In this document: positions 49,969-58,952 of the stretch, piece after piece | Numbering within the stretch: the stretch's first letter is position 1 | How the letters are laid out: every line of letters begins with the position of its first letter | NCBI GenBank assembly: GCA_963771015.1 | Contig: CAVYRN010000005.1 | Span: forward strand, 806,001-870,000 | DNA from: CAVSJJ01 sp963771015 | GTDB lineage: Bacteria > Actinomycetota > Actinomycetes > Actinomycetales > Dermatophilaceae | Length of the DNA stretch: 64,000 nt | Direction: 5' to 3' | Notes under the pieces: model-generated | What the model saw: the letters and a program-made list of their open reading frames with translations, nothing else | Database searches by the model: none | Told to the model about the DNA's origin: nothing | Translations under genes and position numbers: made by a program

Positions 49969-50850
49969 TCAGCCTGGGACGACGTCGTATGCCGCGTGCT
50001 CGGCCGGCCGGGCACCGCAGCTGAGGGGCGCGGGGGGCAGCACCCGACGGGTGACGACGACCGTGGTCCGCCCCGGCAGAGGGGGCGAACCGACCAGCTC
50101 GACCCGGACCGCCGCTCCGCCGAGGTCCTCGAACCGACCGGCCCGAACGGCGTGGACCGGAGCCGGTCCGTGTCGCTGCAGGAGCCATGCGACGGCCGCC
50201 TGCACCGGCGGCGACTGCGTCGTGACGCCACGCAGATGACCGGCGACGGCCCGCCCCGCGCGGTGCCCGGCCACGACGTCGACGGCCGTGTCGGCTTCGA
50301 GACCTCCGTAGCAGGCTGCCTCCGGCAGGGCGAGCAACGTTCCGGCGAAGCGGTGCCCACCGAGGTGGGTACACTCCCAGACGCCCTCCGAGCCCTGCGC
50401 CGCCAGGGCTGCGGCGATGGGCCTCCCGCGCACGGCGCAGCAGGTGTCTCGGACTCCGTGCGTGCAGACGAGGAGCATCCGCTCCGCCTGCTCGTCGCTG
50501 CGGGCCAGCTCGTCGCCGAGCGCCTCCGCGGCCCTCACGAGGTCCGCCCCGCTCGCCCAGGTCCCGGTGACCTGGCGACGCGTGCTGGGGTCGACGGCGT
50601 ACCAGGCCCGTTGCCCCGACCGTTGCCGGCCGAGGCGCCGGATGAGCAGGACCCGGGCCCCGGCGGTGGAGCAGAGCGCCTCGACGGCCGACCCGATGTC
50701 GTCGACGAGCGGGGGGGTCTGGAGGGGGTCGCGGGCCCACGGGCCGGGGTGCTCGACGAGCAGCCAGCGCTGCGCCTGCGGCGCGCTCCCGGCCATCGGC
50801 TCGGCCCGCTCGCGGGCCGCCGTCGAGCAGAGCGGAAGGTCGGGGATCAC
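49969..50850 (-). CDS. Sucrase/ferredoxin-like family protein
   Basis: 293 residues, thioredoxin-like 2Fe-2S ferredoxin fold of the Apd1/sucrase-ferredoxin-like family: LLVCTHGVRDTCCAVRGRPIA (cited as CTHGVRDTCC) and VWECTHLGGHRFAGTLLALP. The Cys residues and HxxGGHRFA His could ligate a 2Fe-2S cluster. GTG 50850 is preceded at 7 nt by TAGAGT (leaderless). Role unknown; older sucrase annotation is not supported. Confidence 0.85.
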   Translation of the reverse strand: MIPDLPLCSTAARERAEPMAGSAPQAQRWLLVEHPGPWARDPLQTPPLVDDIGSAVEALCSTAGARVLLIRRLGRQRSGQRAWYAVDPSTRRQVTGTWASGADLVRAAEALGDELARSDEQAERMLLVCTHGVRDTCCAVRGRPIAAALAAQGSEGVWECTHLGGHRFAGTLLALPEAACYGGLEADTAVDVVAGHRAGRAVAGHLRGVTTQSPPVQAAVAWLLQRHGPAPVHAVRAGRFEDLGGAAVRVELVGSPPLPGRTTVVVTRRVLPPAPLSCGARPAEHAAYDVVPG

Positions 50851-50860
50851 CCGGCCGACT

Positions 50861-52111
50861 CTACGTGGACGCCGGTTGAACGCCCCTGTCGTTGCGCAGG
50901 AGCGCCACCGGGTCGGCGAGCAGGTCCTCCCAGGCCATCTCCGCGGCGCCGATGAGCACCGCGTCGCCCTCGAGCAGGGGGGCCGCCAGCTCGACCTCTC
51001 CGGCGGTCGCCGCCAGCGCCGCCGCGTCCAGGCTCGCCCTGGTCACCTCGGGCGTCGCGCGCAGGACCTCTCGCAGCATGCCGCCGAGGACGACCAGCCG
51101 GGGGTCGAAGGCGTTGACGATGCTCGCCAGGCCGAGACCGAGGTAGCTCCCCACCTCGTCGAGCTCGTGACCGCCGGACCTCCCCGCGGCCCGGATGGCC
51201 GGGACCAGCTCGTCACTGGTGGCGTCGGCCATCCCCAGGGCTCGGGCGATCGCCCGGGAACCGATCTCGGTCTCCCAGCATCCCCGTGCCCCACACCGGC
51301 AGGGCCGCCCCTCGGGTCGGACCACGAGGTGGCCCACCTCACCGGCGTAGCCGGCGGCCCCCAGCATGGGCAGCCCGTTGACGATCAGGCCGGCCCCCAC
51401 GCCGACCTCGCCGGCCAGGAAGACGACGTCGTCGCATCCCCGGGAGACCCCGCGCCGATGCTCCGCCAGGGCGCCCAGGTTGGCGTCGTTGCCGACCTGG
51501 ACCCGCAGCCCGGTGAGCCCCCGGGTCAGCAACCCGCCGAACGGCTCGTCGACCCAGCCGAGGTTCGGGGCGAACCGGACCATGCCGTCGGCGCGTCGGA
51601 CGACGCCGGGGACGGACACCCCGAGCACCTGCACCCGGTCGGCCACGGCCGGGTCGGCCACCAGCTCGTCGACGATGGCGCCGATGGCGGCGACGACCTC
51701 TCCCGGAGCGGGTCGGGTCGGTCCGAACGTCGCGTGACGACGGGCGACGACCTGTCCACCCAGCCCGACCAGCGCCACGTCGACGCGGTCCACGCCGACA
51801 TCCGCGGCCAGCACCTGGATCCGGTCCGTCCGAGGGCGCACGACGAGCGACGGACGCCCCGCTCCGGCGCGGGCCCCGTCCGGACTCTCCTCGCTCACCA
51901 GGCCCAACGCCGCGAGCTCGGCGACGAGACCCTTGATCGTGCTCCGGCTCGACCCCATGTGTGCGGTGAGCTCGGCGCGGCTCAGCGGCCCCGACTCGTG
52001 GACGGCACGCAGGAGCGTGCTGAGGTTGTGTCGACGGATCTCCTCCTGCGTCGCTCCCGACCGCCGCGCTGCCGGGAGCGACCCGGTGTCACCAGCCTTC
52101 GCCGTGAGCAC
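50861..52111 (-). CDS. ROK-family transcriptional repressor
   Basis: 416 residues: N-terminal winged HTH (TLLRAVHESGPLSRAELTAH; SSRSTIKGLVAELAALGLV), then an ASKHA sugar-binding domain (VLAADVGVDRVDVALVGLGG; VGNDANLGALAEHRRG; GEVGVGAGLIVNG) with the ROK zinc motif CRCGARGCWE. Likely sugar-responsive repressor of the xylFGH-like genes just upstream; GTG 52111 is 10 nt after the permease stop, so it is the last gene of that operon. Confidence 0.92.
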   Translation of the reverse strand: MLTAKAGDTGSLPAARRSGATQEEIRRHNLSTLLRAVHESGPLSRAELTAHMGSSRSTIKGLVAELAALGLVSEESPDGARAGAGRPSLVVRPRTDRIQVLAADVGVDRVDVALVGLGGQVVARRHATFGPTRPAPGEVVAAIGAIVDELVADPAVADRVQVLGVSVPGVVRRADGMVRFAPNLGWVDEPFGGLLTRGLTGLRVQVGNDANLGALAEHRRGVSRGCDDVVFLAGEVGVGAGLIVNGLPMLGAAGYAGEVGHLVVRPEGRPCRCGARGCWETEIGSRAIARALGMADATSDELVPAIRAAGRSGGHELDEVGSYLGLGLASIVNAFDPRLVVLGGMLREVLRATPEVTRASLDAAALAATAGEVELAAPLLEGDAVLIGAAEMAWEDLLADPVALLRNDRGVQPAST

Positions 52112-52121
52112 CGGGCCCCGG

Positions 52122-53612
52122 TCAGCGGGCCGAGACGTCGGCCCGCTTGCGCGATATGGCATCGACGCTCGCGGCGAGCATGAGGACCAGCATCGTGATG
52201 ATGAAGTTCGCCGAGGACGGCAGGTTGGGCAGCAGGCCCAGCCCGTTCGGGATCATCGCGATGACGAGGCCGCCGATGACCGCGTCGCGGGCTCTGCCGC
52301 GTCCACCGAACAGCGAGGTGCCGCCGATGACCGCGGCGGCCACGGCATACAGCAGGGTGTTTCCGCCACCCGCATCGGACGGAACCGAGCCGAGTCTGGA
52401 TGCCTGGACGACGCCCGCGATCGCGGCCATTCCGGAGCCGATCGCGAAGGCCGCGATCCGCATGCGCCGCAGGTCGATACCCGCTCGACGAGCCGCCTCC
52501 GCGTTGCCGCCGACGGCGTAGATATAGCGCCCGAACGGCGTCTTGGACAGCACGAGCGTCCAGAGGAGCATGAGGACGATGATGAGGGGCAGCACGTACG
52601 GCGCACCCTTGATCGAGTTCGTTGCGGGGTTCGGCGAGCGCTCCTGGTTGAGCAGCGCCAGCGCCACTCCGCCGAGCACGGCCAGCGATCCGACCCGGAG
52701 CAGCACCAGCGCCATCGGCTCCGACGACAGCCCCTTTCCCTTCCGGCTGATCGAGCGCCTGACCGTGTAGAGCAGGTACCCGCCGACGACGATGATGAAG
52801 AAGATCCATCCGTAGAGCGGCGGGAGGTTGCCGTTGGAGATCGAGTTGACGAGCTTGAAGCTGCTGGTCGAGATCGCGGCGCCGGTGCCGATGAACTGGA
52901 GCAGCACACCCTGCCACCCGAGGAACAGGGCCAGGGTGACGACGAATGACGGGATGCCGACGCGGGCGACGAGGATCCCGGTGATCAGGCCGATGGAGAC
53001 GCCCGCGGCCACGGCGAGGTAGATGGCGCCGAGCTGGGTGTTCGTCCCGACGCTGGTCATCATCATGAGCATGCCGAGGACGACCATCCCGACCGGGATC
53101 CACAGCCGGCTGAGCGCCGCGATGACCACCGCGACGGCCATGAAGGCCAGTACGACGACGAACGTGCCGGTCCCGAAGGCCTGGCGCATATCGCCGTGCT
53201 GGGTCAGGGCGAGACCCATGATGGCCGCGGTCGCTCCACTCGCCGTCCCGGCGGCCAGATCGATCTCGCCGAGGAGCAGGACGAAGACCAGGCCCATCGC
53301 GATGAGCACGGTGATGCCGGACTGGCTGACCAGGTTGGCGAGGTTGGCGACCGTCAGGAAGCGGTCGCTGGCCTGGGAGAAGACGACCCCCAGGACGACG
53401 AGGCCCAGCACAGCGGGCAGCGCGCCGACCTCACCGCCGCGCACGCGGCTGACGTAGTCGGTGACGAAGCCCCGGAGGTCGGTGGAACCCGCATCGCGGG
53501 AGAAGTCGGAATCCGCGAGGCTGGCGGCGACCTCGGCGCCCGTGGGCTCCGCGCCATCGGCCGTGGTCTGCTCGGAGCCGCTCGGCCGAGGGGGGGTCTG
53601 GTCAGATGTCAT
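52122..53612 (-). CDS. xylH: Sugar ABC transporter permease, XylH-like
   Basis: 496 residues, BPD_transp_2 type with about ten hydrophobic segments (VLIAMGLVFVLLLGEIDLAAG; IGLITGILVARVGIPSFVVTLALFLG, cited in part; FGRYIYAVGGNAEAARRAGI). The EIDLAAG and GGNAEAARRAGI motifs are typical of the xylose/ribose class. N-terminal 45 residues are hydrophilic. ATG 53612 after GAGAGGACC. Between the ATPase and ROK genes. Confidence 0.93.
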   Translation of the reverse strand: MTSDQTPPRPSGSEQTTADGAEPTGAEVAASLADSDFSRDAGSTDLRGFVTDYVSRVRGGEVGALPAVLGLVVLGVVFSQASDRFLTVANLANLVSQSGITVLIAMGLVFVLLLGEIDLAAGTASGATAAIMGLALTQHGDMRQAFGTGTFVVVLAFMAVAVVIAALSRLWIPVGMVVLGMLMMMTSVGTNTQLGAIYLAVAAGVSIGLITGILVARVGIPSFVVTLALFLGWQGVLLQFIGTGAAISTSSFKLVNSISNGNLPPLYGWIFFIIVVGGYLLYTVRRSISRKGKGLSSEPMALVLLRVGSLAVLGGVALALLNQERSPNPATNSIKGAPYVLPLIIVLMLLWTLVLSKTPFGRYIYAVGGNAEAARRAGIDLRRMRIAAFAIGSGMAAIAGVVQASRLGSVPSDAGGGNTLLYAVAAAVIGGTSLFGGRGRARDAVIGGLVIAMIPNGLGLLPNLPSSANFIITMLVLMLAASVDAISRKRADVSAR

Positions 53613-53624
53613 GAACCGGTCCTC

Positions 53625-54410
53625 TCAGATCGACGACTCGTCGGCAGTGGCGGGCAGGCCGATGTCGCCCGAACGACCGGCCGTGATGAGCTCGACGACC
53701 TGCGCGTGGGAGACGTCCTTGGCCTTGACCTCGGCGACGAGTCGGCCGAGGTAGAGGGTGGCGATCCGGTCCGAGACCTGGAGGACGTCGTTCATGTTGT
53801 GGGAGATGAGCACCACGCCGAGCCCCTGGTCCGCCAACCGCCGGACGAGATGAAGCACCTGCTCGGTCTGGGCGACCCCGAGCGCCGCCGTCGGCTCGTC
53901 GAGGATGACGACCTTGCTGTTCCACAGCACCGACTTGGCGATGGCCACCGTCTGTCGCTGGCCACCGGAGAGGCTGGCGACGACCTGGCGGACGCTCTTG
54001 ACCGTCCGCACCTTCAGGCTGGCAAGCACATCGCGGGAGCGACTCTCCATGGCCCCCTCGTCGAGGACCCCTGACTTGCGCAGCTCCCGGCCGAGGAACA
54101 TGTTCTGGACGACGTCGAGGTTGTCGCACAGGGCGAGGTCCTGGTAGACGACCTCGATCCCGAGGGCGGACGCGGCGCGTGGTCCGTGGATGGACACCGG
54201 CTCGTTGTCGAAGGTGATCTGTCCGCTGTCGATGGCATAGATGCCCGCGATGCACTTGATCAGTGTCGTCTTGCCGGCACCGTTGTCACCCACCAGCGCG
54301 GTGACCTCACCCGGATAGACGGCGAAGTCGATGTCGTGGAGCACTTGGACGGGGCCGAAGCTCTTGTTGATCCCGGTGAGGCTCAGGATGGGGTTCTCCG
54401 ACAAGACCAC
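53625..54410 (-). CDS. xylG: Sugar ABC transporter ATPase, single-domain XylG-like
   Basis: 261 residues, one ATPase domain rather than the usual duplicated XylG: Walker A VGDNGAGKTTLIK (about 40), LSGGQRQTVAIAKSV, Walker B VVILDEPTAALGV, switch His VVLISHNMNDV. Single-domain forms are common in actinobacterial xylose/fructose systems. GTG 54410 has GGAGGAAG upstream. 155 nt after the binding-protein gene, with a hairpin in between. Confidence 0.93.
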   Translation of the reverse strand: MVLSENPILSLTGINKSFGPVQVLHDIDFAVYPGEVTALVGDNGAGKTTLIKCIAGIYAIDSGQITFDNEPVSIHGPRAASALGIEVVYQDLALCDNLDVVQNMFLGRELRKSGVLDEGAMESRSRDVLASLKVRTVKSVRQVVASLSGGQRQTVAIAKSVLWNSKVVILDEPTAALGVAQTEQVLHLVRRLADQGLGVVLISHNMNDVLQVSDRIATLYLGRLVAEVKAKDVSHAQVVELITAGRSGDIGLPATADESSI

Positions 54411-54474
54411 TCACTTCCTCCACCCATGCCTGGGCCCGGCGGACCGGCATGATGACTCAGTCGTGGGACAGGGC

Positions 54475-54516
54475 GGGCCCGCCCCGGTAGCCGCGTAAGC
54501 GCTACCGGGGCGGCCC
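54475..54516 (-). terminator. Attenuating hairpin between xylF and xylG
   Basis: Perfect 11-bp core GCCCCGGTAGC (54481-54491) / GCTACCGGGGC (54501-54511), extended by GGGCC pairs with one bulge. Such intercistronic hairpins often keep binding-protein mRNA in excess over the membrane components. Confidence 0.7.
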
Positions 54517-54565
54517 TCCGACGTACGTCAGCGACCCTACTGGCTGGCCACCGACCCGTGGGGTC

Positions 54566-55681
54566 TTACTGAACCCCGTACTTCGTGCACGCGGCCTGAG
54601 CTGCGGCGGTGGTGCAGATGTCCGCTGCCTTGACGAAGCCGTCAGCCACGACGTCCTTGACCTTGTCGGCCGTGATCGCGACCGGGGTGAGGAGCACCGA
54701 CGGGACGTCGCGACCCGACTGGCTGTCCTTCGTGGTGCCGGTCGTGGCGACCGACGTGCCGTTGATCAGCGCGACCGCGGCGTCAGCAGCGGCCTTGGCC
54801 TCGGCCTTGACGGCCTTGTAGACGGTCATGCACTGGTCGCCGAGGAGGATGCTGCGCAGGCCGTCGGGGGTGGCGTCCTGACCGGTCACCGGGGCCTTGA
54901 TGCCAACGGCCTTGAGCCGGGTGATGATCGACTGGGCCATGCCGTCGTTGGAGCCGATGACACCGTCGACCTTGTTGCCTGCCGCCGTCAGCAGCTGCTG
55001 GAAGATGGTGCCCGCCTTGGCGTTGTCCCAGTTCGGCACGGACTGGTCGCCGACCTTCTTCAGCGCGCCGGACTTGTACAGCGGGTCGAGGACCGAGTCG
55101 TAGCCCTGCTTGAACAGGGTCGCGTTGTTGTCGGTCGGCGAGCCGTTGATCTCGATGACGGGGTTGGCCTTGCCGTAGGTGCCCTTGGCCTTCATGCACT
55201 CGACGAGGCCGTTGCCCTGGAGCTCACCGACGGTGACGTTGTTGAACGAGACGTAGTAGTCAGCGCTGCCGCCGAGGGTCAGCCGGTCGTAGTCGATCGT
55301 CTTGATGCCGGCGGTCTGCGCCTTGGTCTCGATCTGGGCCCCGGAGGCACTGTCGAGGTTGACGATCATGAGGACCTTGACGCCCTCCTGGATCATCGCG
55401 TCGGCGATCGACGCCATCTTGCTCGTGTCACCGAGGGCGTTCTGGATGTCGGACTTGATGCCGGCCGCGTCGAAGGCCTGCTGGAGGTAGGGCTTGTCGA
55501 ACGACTCCCACCGGGCCGAGGACTGGGTGTCCGGGAGAATGACCCCGACCTGGACGCCGGCCGCGCTGGTGGTGCTCGAGCTACCCCCAGAGGCTCCACC
55601 GCTACTGCTGGATCCGCAGGCAGCGAGAGCGAGGGTCCCGGTGACCGCCACGGCTGCCGTACGCAAGAACTTCTTTGTCAT
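54566..55681 (-). CDS. xylF: Sugar ABC transporter substrate-binding lipoprotein, XylF-like
   Basis: 371 residues: signal peptide with lipobox LAAC (about 22), Gly/Ser linker, periplasmic-binding fold (VGVILPDTQSSARWESFDKP; IQEGVKVLMIVNLDS; IKTIDYDRLTLGGSADYYVSF split; GVIGSNDGMAQSII; PVTGQDATPDGLRSILLGDQ). Closest by eye to the D-xylose-binding class. ATG 55681 has AGGAGAG upstream. First gene of xylFGH-ROK; two palindromes lie in front. Confidence 0.92.
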   Translation of the reverse strand: MTKKFLRTAAVAVTGTLALAACGSSSSGGASGGSSSTTSAAGVQVGVILPDTQSSARWESFDKPYLQQAFDAAGIKSDIQNALGDTSKMASIADAMIQEGVKVLMIVNLDSASGAQIETKAQTAGIKTIDYDRLTLGGSADYYVSFNNVTVGELQGNGLVECMKAKGTYGKANPVIEINGSPTDNNATLFKQGYDSVLDPLYKSGALKKVGDQSVPNWDNAKAGTIFQQLLTAAGNKVDGVIGSNDGMAQSIITRLKAVGIKAPVTGQDATPDGLRSILLGDQCMTVYKAVKAEAKAAADAAVALINGTSVATTGTTKDSQSGRDVPSVLLTPVAITADKVKDVVADGFVKAADICTTAAAQAACTKYGVQ

Positions 55682-55726
55682 GCGCTCTCCTGAAGGTGAG
55701 TCGTTGGCCCGAGCTGTGCACGGGCC

Positions 55727-55751
55727 ATTATGTTGCCTCCCCGAACATAAT
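55727..55751. promoter_or_regulatory. Probable operator of the xylFGH-like operon
   Basis: Perfect inverted repeat ATTATGTT (55727-55734) / AACATAAT (55744-55751), 9-nt spacer, 46 nt before xylF. CATAAT on the minus strand could be the -10. AT-rich palindrome in GC-rich DNA; likely target of the ROK repressor. Confidence 0.7.
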
Positions 55752-55789
55752 CCCCGTAGCCTCCGGAGAACAGGCCCGTAACCAAATCG

Positions 55790-55805
55790 TGTCCAGGACA
55801 TGTCC
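55790..55805. promoter_or_regulatory. Overlapping palindromes TGTCCAGGACA / GGACATGTCC
   Basis: An 11-bp and a 10-bp perfect palindrome share GGACA (55790-55800 and 55796-55805). Upstream of the xylF operator; may be a second regulator site. Confidence 0.5.
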
Positions 55806-55948
55806 GCATCGTTGCGCGAGGGGTGGGCCCGGCCGGAGCGGACCGCCGACGCGGGCGCGGCCCGCCCGACGTGCGGGGTGCCACCTCTGCCAATAGTGTG
55901 ACCAGCGCCACACCCCGTGGCTCCCGTTCCCCCTCCTAGGAGGCATCA

Positions 55949-56995
55949 ATGGCGATGTCTGTCCGGGCTCGAGCCGCCTCGGCGGCCGGGGTCCTTCTGG
56001 CGCTCCTCGCGGGCGCCCTGCCCGCGTCCGCCGCACCGTCGTCCTATGTCGCCCTCGGCGACAGCTACAGCTCGGGCACCGGGACGCGCAGCTACATCAA
56101 CGACGGCACCGACTGCATGCGCTCGGTGTACGCCTACCCCTCGCTCATCGCGTCGGCCAAGGGCTACGCCCTCACCTTCCGGGCCTGCTCCGGTGCCACG
56201 GTGAGCGACGTGACGAACACCCAGCTGTCGGCCCTCAGCACCTCGACCGCCTACGTGACGATCTCGGTGGGCGGCAACGATGCGGGGTTCGCCAACGTCC
56301 TCACCGAGTGCGCCCTCCCGTCGTGGATGAGCAACTGCTACGGCGCGATCAACGGTGCCCGGAACGTCATCACCAACATCCTCCCCGGACGGCTGGCGAC
56401 GCTGTACTCCCAGATCCGGTCGCGCGCGCCGCAGGCGAACGTGACCATCGTCGGCTACCCCCGGATCTTCGACGGCCGGGACTGCAGCCCGTTCACGTGG
56501 TTCTCCTCCACCGAGATGTCGAGGCTCAACGCGACGGCCGACCTGCTCAACTCGGTCCTCGCGACACGTGCGTCGGCGGCAGGCTTCAGCTTCGCGAACC
56601 CGACCTCGCGCTTCGTGGGACACGCCGTCTGTGACTCCTCGGCATGGATCAACGGCCTGTCCTGGCCGATCAGCGAGTCCTTCCACCCCAACCGCACCGG
56701 CCACGCGAGCGGCTACACGCCGACGGTCAGCCCCTACCTCACCGGCTCGACCGTCACCGTGACCAAGGCCGTGCTGCGCAAGGCGGCCCGGTCCGCGACC
56801 GCGCTGGCTCGCGCGGACCGACGGTATGCCGCCCTTGACGCAACCATCACGCCCGAGGTGTTCGTCATGCCCGACCTGCACAGCCCGCGGGCTCTCGCCG
56901 CCGCGAAGAAGGCCGGGGTCAACGTCGACGACCCGGCCAGCGTCAACGCCGCCGACCGGACGTACGCCGCCGCCCAGGCCGCCGCCGCCCGCTGA
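55949..56995 (+). CDS. Secreted SGNH/GDSL esterase
   Basis: 348 residues: cleavable signal peptide ending ASAA (about 28), nucleophile block GDSYSSGTG (block I), SVGGNDAGF (block III) and SFHPNRTGH (block V, Asp replaced locally by S-F-H-P with catalytic His). Six Cys residues suit disulfides in a secreted lipase of the Streptomyces type. The C-terminal 80 residues are Ala/Arg-rich and extra. ATG 55949 has AGGAGG upstream. Strong terminator follows. Confidence 0.92.
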   Translation: MAMSVRARAASAAGVLLALLAGALPASAAPSSYVALGDSYSSGTGTRSYINDGTDCMRSVYAYPSLIASAKGYALTFRACSGATVSDVTNTQLSALSTSTAYVTISVGGNDAGFANVLTECALPSWMSNCYGAINGARNVITNILPGRLATLYSQIRSRAPQANVTIVGYPRIFDGRDCSPFTWFSSTEMSRLNATADLLNSVLATRASAAGFSFANPTSRFVGHAVCDSSAWINGLSWPISESFHPNRTGHASGYTPTVSPYLTGSTVTVTKAVLRKAARSATALARADRRYAALDATITPEVFVMPDLHSPRALAAAKKAGVNVDDPASVNAADRTYAAAQAAAAR

Positions 56996-57002
56996 CCGGC
57001 AT

Positions 57003-57046
57003 CCCTCGGGGTGGTCGCCGCCGACCGGCGGCGGCCACCCCGAGGG
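57003..57046. terminator. Strong terminator hairpin after the SGNH gene
   Basis: 19-bp stem (57003-57021 with 57028-57046) containing one G-T pair, loop CGACCG. No U-tract. Confidence 0.8.
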
Positions 57047-57075
57047 ACCCGCCCGGCCCGGCATACAGTCGGGGG

Positions 57076-58345
57076 ATGACCGCCCCGGCGAGCCGCGAGC
57101 TCGACATCGTCCTGTTCGGAGCAACCGGCTTCGTCGGCCGGCTCACCGCCGCCTATCTCGCCGACCACGCCCCTGACGGGGTGCGCGTCGGCCTGGCGGG
57201 CCGGTCACTCGCCCGCCTGGAGACGGTCCGCGCCGGGCTCGGCGAGCGCGCCGCGGACTGGCCGCTGCTCGTCGTCGACGCGTCCGACGAGGCCGCCGTC
57301 ACCGACCTCGCCGGACGGACCGGGGTCGTCGCGACCACGGTCGGGCCGTATGCCGCCTACGGCAAGCCGCTCGCCGGCGCCTGCGCCCGGGCCGGCACCC
57401 ACTACGCCGACCTCACCGGCGAGGTCCTCTTCGCCCGATGGAGCATCGACGCGAACGACGAGGCCGCGCGTGCCTCCGGTGCCCGGATCGTCCACTCGTG
57501 CGGCTTCGACTCCATCCCCTCAGATCTCGGGGTCCTCCTCACCGCCCGCCGAGCCGCCGAGGACGACGCGGGAACCCTCGGGGAGACGACGCTCTTCGTC
57601 CGCTCCATGAAGGGCGGGTTCAGCGGCGGGACCATCGACTCCCTGCGCCGGCAGGCCCTCGAGACCGGCGCCTCCGCCGACGCCCGCCGGGTCGTCGGCG
57701 ACTCCTACGCGCTCAGCCCGGCACGGTCCGAGGAACCGCCCTCGCGCAACCGGTCGACCGCCCCGCCCGGCCCCCTCGACCGGGTCCTCGGTCTGCTTCC
57801 CGTCGGCCGCGCCGAGAGCGGCCGGTTCACCGCCCCCTTCGTCATGGCGGCGTACAACACCCGCGTCGTCCGCAGGAGCAACGCCCTCACCGGGTGGTCC
57901 TACGGCCGGGAGTTCCGTTACCGCGAGGTCTCGGACACCGGCGCGGGCGTGACCGGGGCCGTCGGTGCGGCCGCGCTCGCGGCCGGCCTCGGTGCCGTCG
58001 CCGGCGGGATGATGTTCGGCACCGACCCGGGCGGTGCTCGACCGCGTGCTCCCCAAGCCGGGCGAGGGGCCGAGCGAGGAGGCCATGGCCGGCGGTCGCT
58101 TCGTCATGCACATCGAGGCAGCGACCACCACGGGTGTCCGCTACCGGACGCGCGTCGCCGCCGACAAGGACCCCGGCTACTCGGGGACCGCCGTCATGCT
58201 CGGCGAGAGCGCCCTGGCCCTCGCGCTCGACGGGCCCGACCTACCGCCCGGCGCCGGCGTGCTCACCCCCGCCACCGGGATCGGTATGCCGCTCGTGGCC
58301 CGGCTGCGGGCCCAGGGGTTCACCCTCGAGACCGAGCGGCGCTGA
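57076..58345 (+). pseudogene. Saccharopine-dehydrogenase-like / enoyl reductase gene with frameshift
   Basis: Residues 1 to about 318 give the NAD-binding fold (IVLFGATGFVGRLTAAYLA; VATTVGPYAAYGKPLAGACA; GFDSIPSDLGVLL) of the trans-acting enoyl-reductase/saccharopine-dehydrogenase-like family. The frame then breaks at the CCCGGG near 58026-58031; the expected continuation VLDRVLPKPGEGPSEEAMAG runs in the next frame to TGA 58345. One base too many explains it. ATG 57076 has TACAGT 6 nt upstream (leaderless). Either a true frameshift mutation or a sequencing error; codon use in both parts is normal. Confidence 0.85.
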
Positions 58346-58493
58346 CCGGCAGGACCGATCGCCGGCCCGAGGCGGGCCGGCGTCGGCCCGGGCCGCGATG
58401 GGGAGATTCCTGCCACACCCCCGGTCCGGCGGGTCAGCCGCCCACCTGAGGGAATATCGTCTGACACGACAGGAGTATCGACGAGGAGGACCG

Positions 58494-58931
58494 ATGACCG
58501 ACCACGACCCCGTCACCACGTTGTCCGACGAGGAGAGCTGGGAGATGCTCCGGGAGACCGAGTTCGGCCGGCTCGCCTTCCATCTCGTCGACGAGGTCCA
58601 CATCGTGCCGATGAACTATGCGGTCGACGACCTGGGGCGGTTGGTGTTCCGCACGGCAGAGGGAAGCAAGCTGCTCGGGCTGACGATCAACGCCGACGTG
58701 GCGTTCGAGATCGACGACTTCGGCGAGGAGCTGGCCCGCAGCGTCGTCGTCCACGGCCGGGCTCGGATCCTCGAGGGCCGCGAGGCCGACGCCACCGACG
58801 CGCTGCCGCTGCGGCCGTGGGTCGACACGGCGAAGTTCAACGTCGTCGCCGTCGAGCCCGATGAGGTCACCGGGCGCCAGTTCGTGCTCAACCGCCCGTG
58901 GACCCACATGATCCCCCACCACGAGATCTGA
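58494..58931 (+). CDS. Pyridoxamine 5'-phosphate oxidase-family flavin/F420 protein
   Basis: 145 residues, split beta-barrel: EESWEMLRETEFGRLAFHLV, VPMNYAVDDLGRLVFRTAEGSKL, VAFEIDDF, SVVVHGRARIL. Resembles the actinobacterial PPOX-class proteins that bind FMN, F420 or haem breakdown products; reaction unknown. ATG 58494 with GAGGAGG 5 nt upstream. Convergent with the SDR gene, 21 nt apart. Confidence 0.88.
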   Translation: MTDHDPVTTLSDEESWEMLRETEFGRLAFHLVDEVHIVPMNYAVDDLGRLVFRTAEGSKLLGLTINADVAFEIDDFGEELARSVVVHGRARILEGREADATDALPLRPWVDTAKFNVVAVEPDEVTGRQFVLNRPWTHMIPHHEI

Positions 58932-58952
58932 GCGGTTCGCCCGCGAGGCCCC

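Noticed and set aside
49969..50850. Sucrase enzyme
   Set aside because: Family name is historical; the protein has ferredoxin-type Cys/His motifs and no glycosidase signature.
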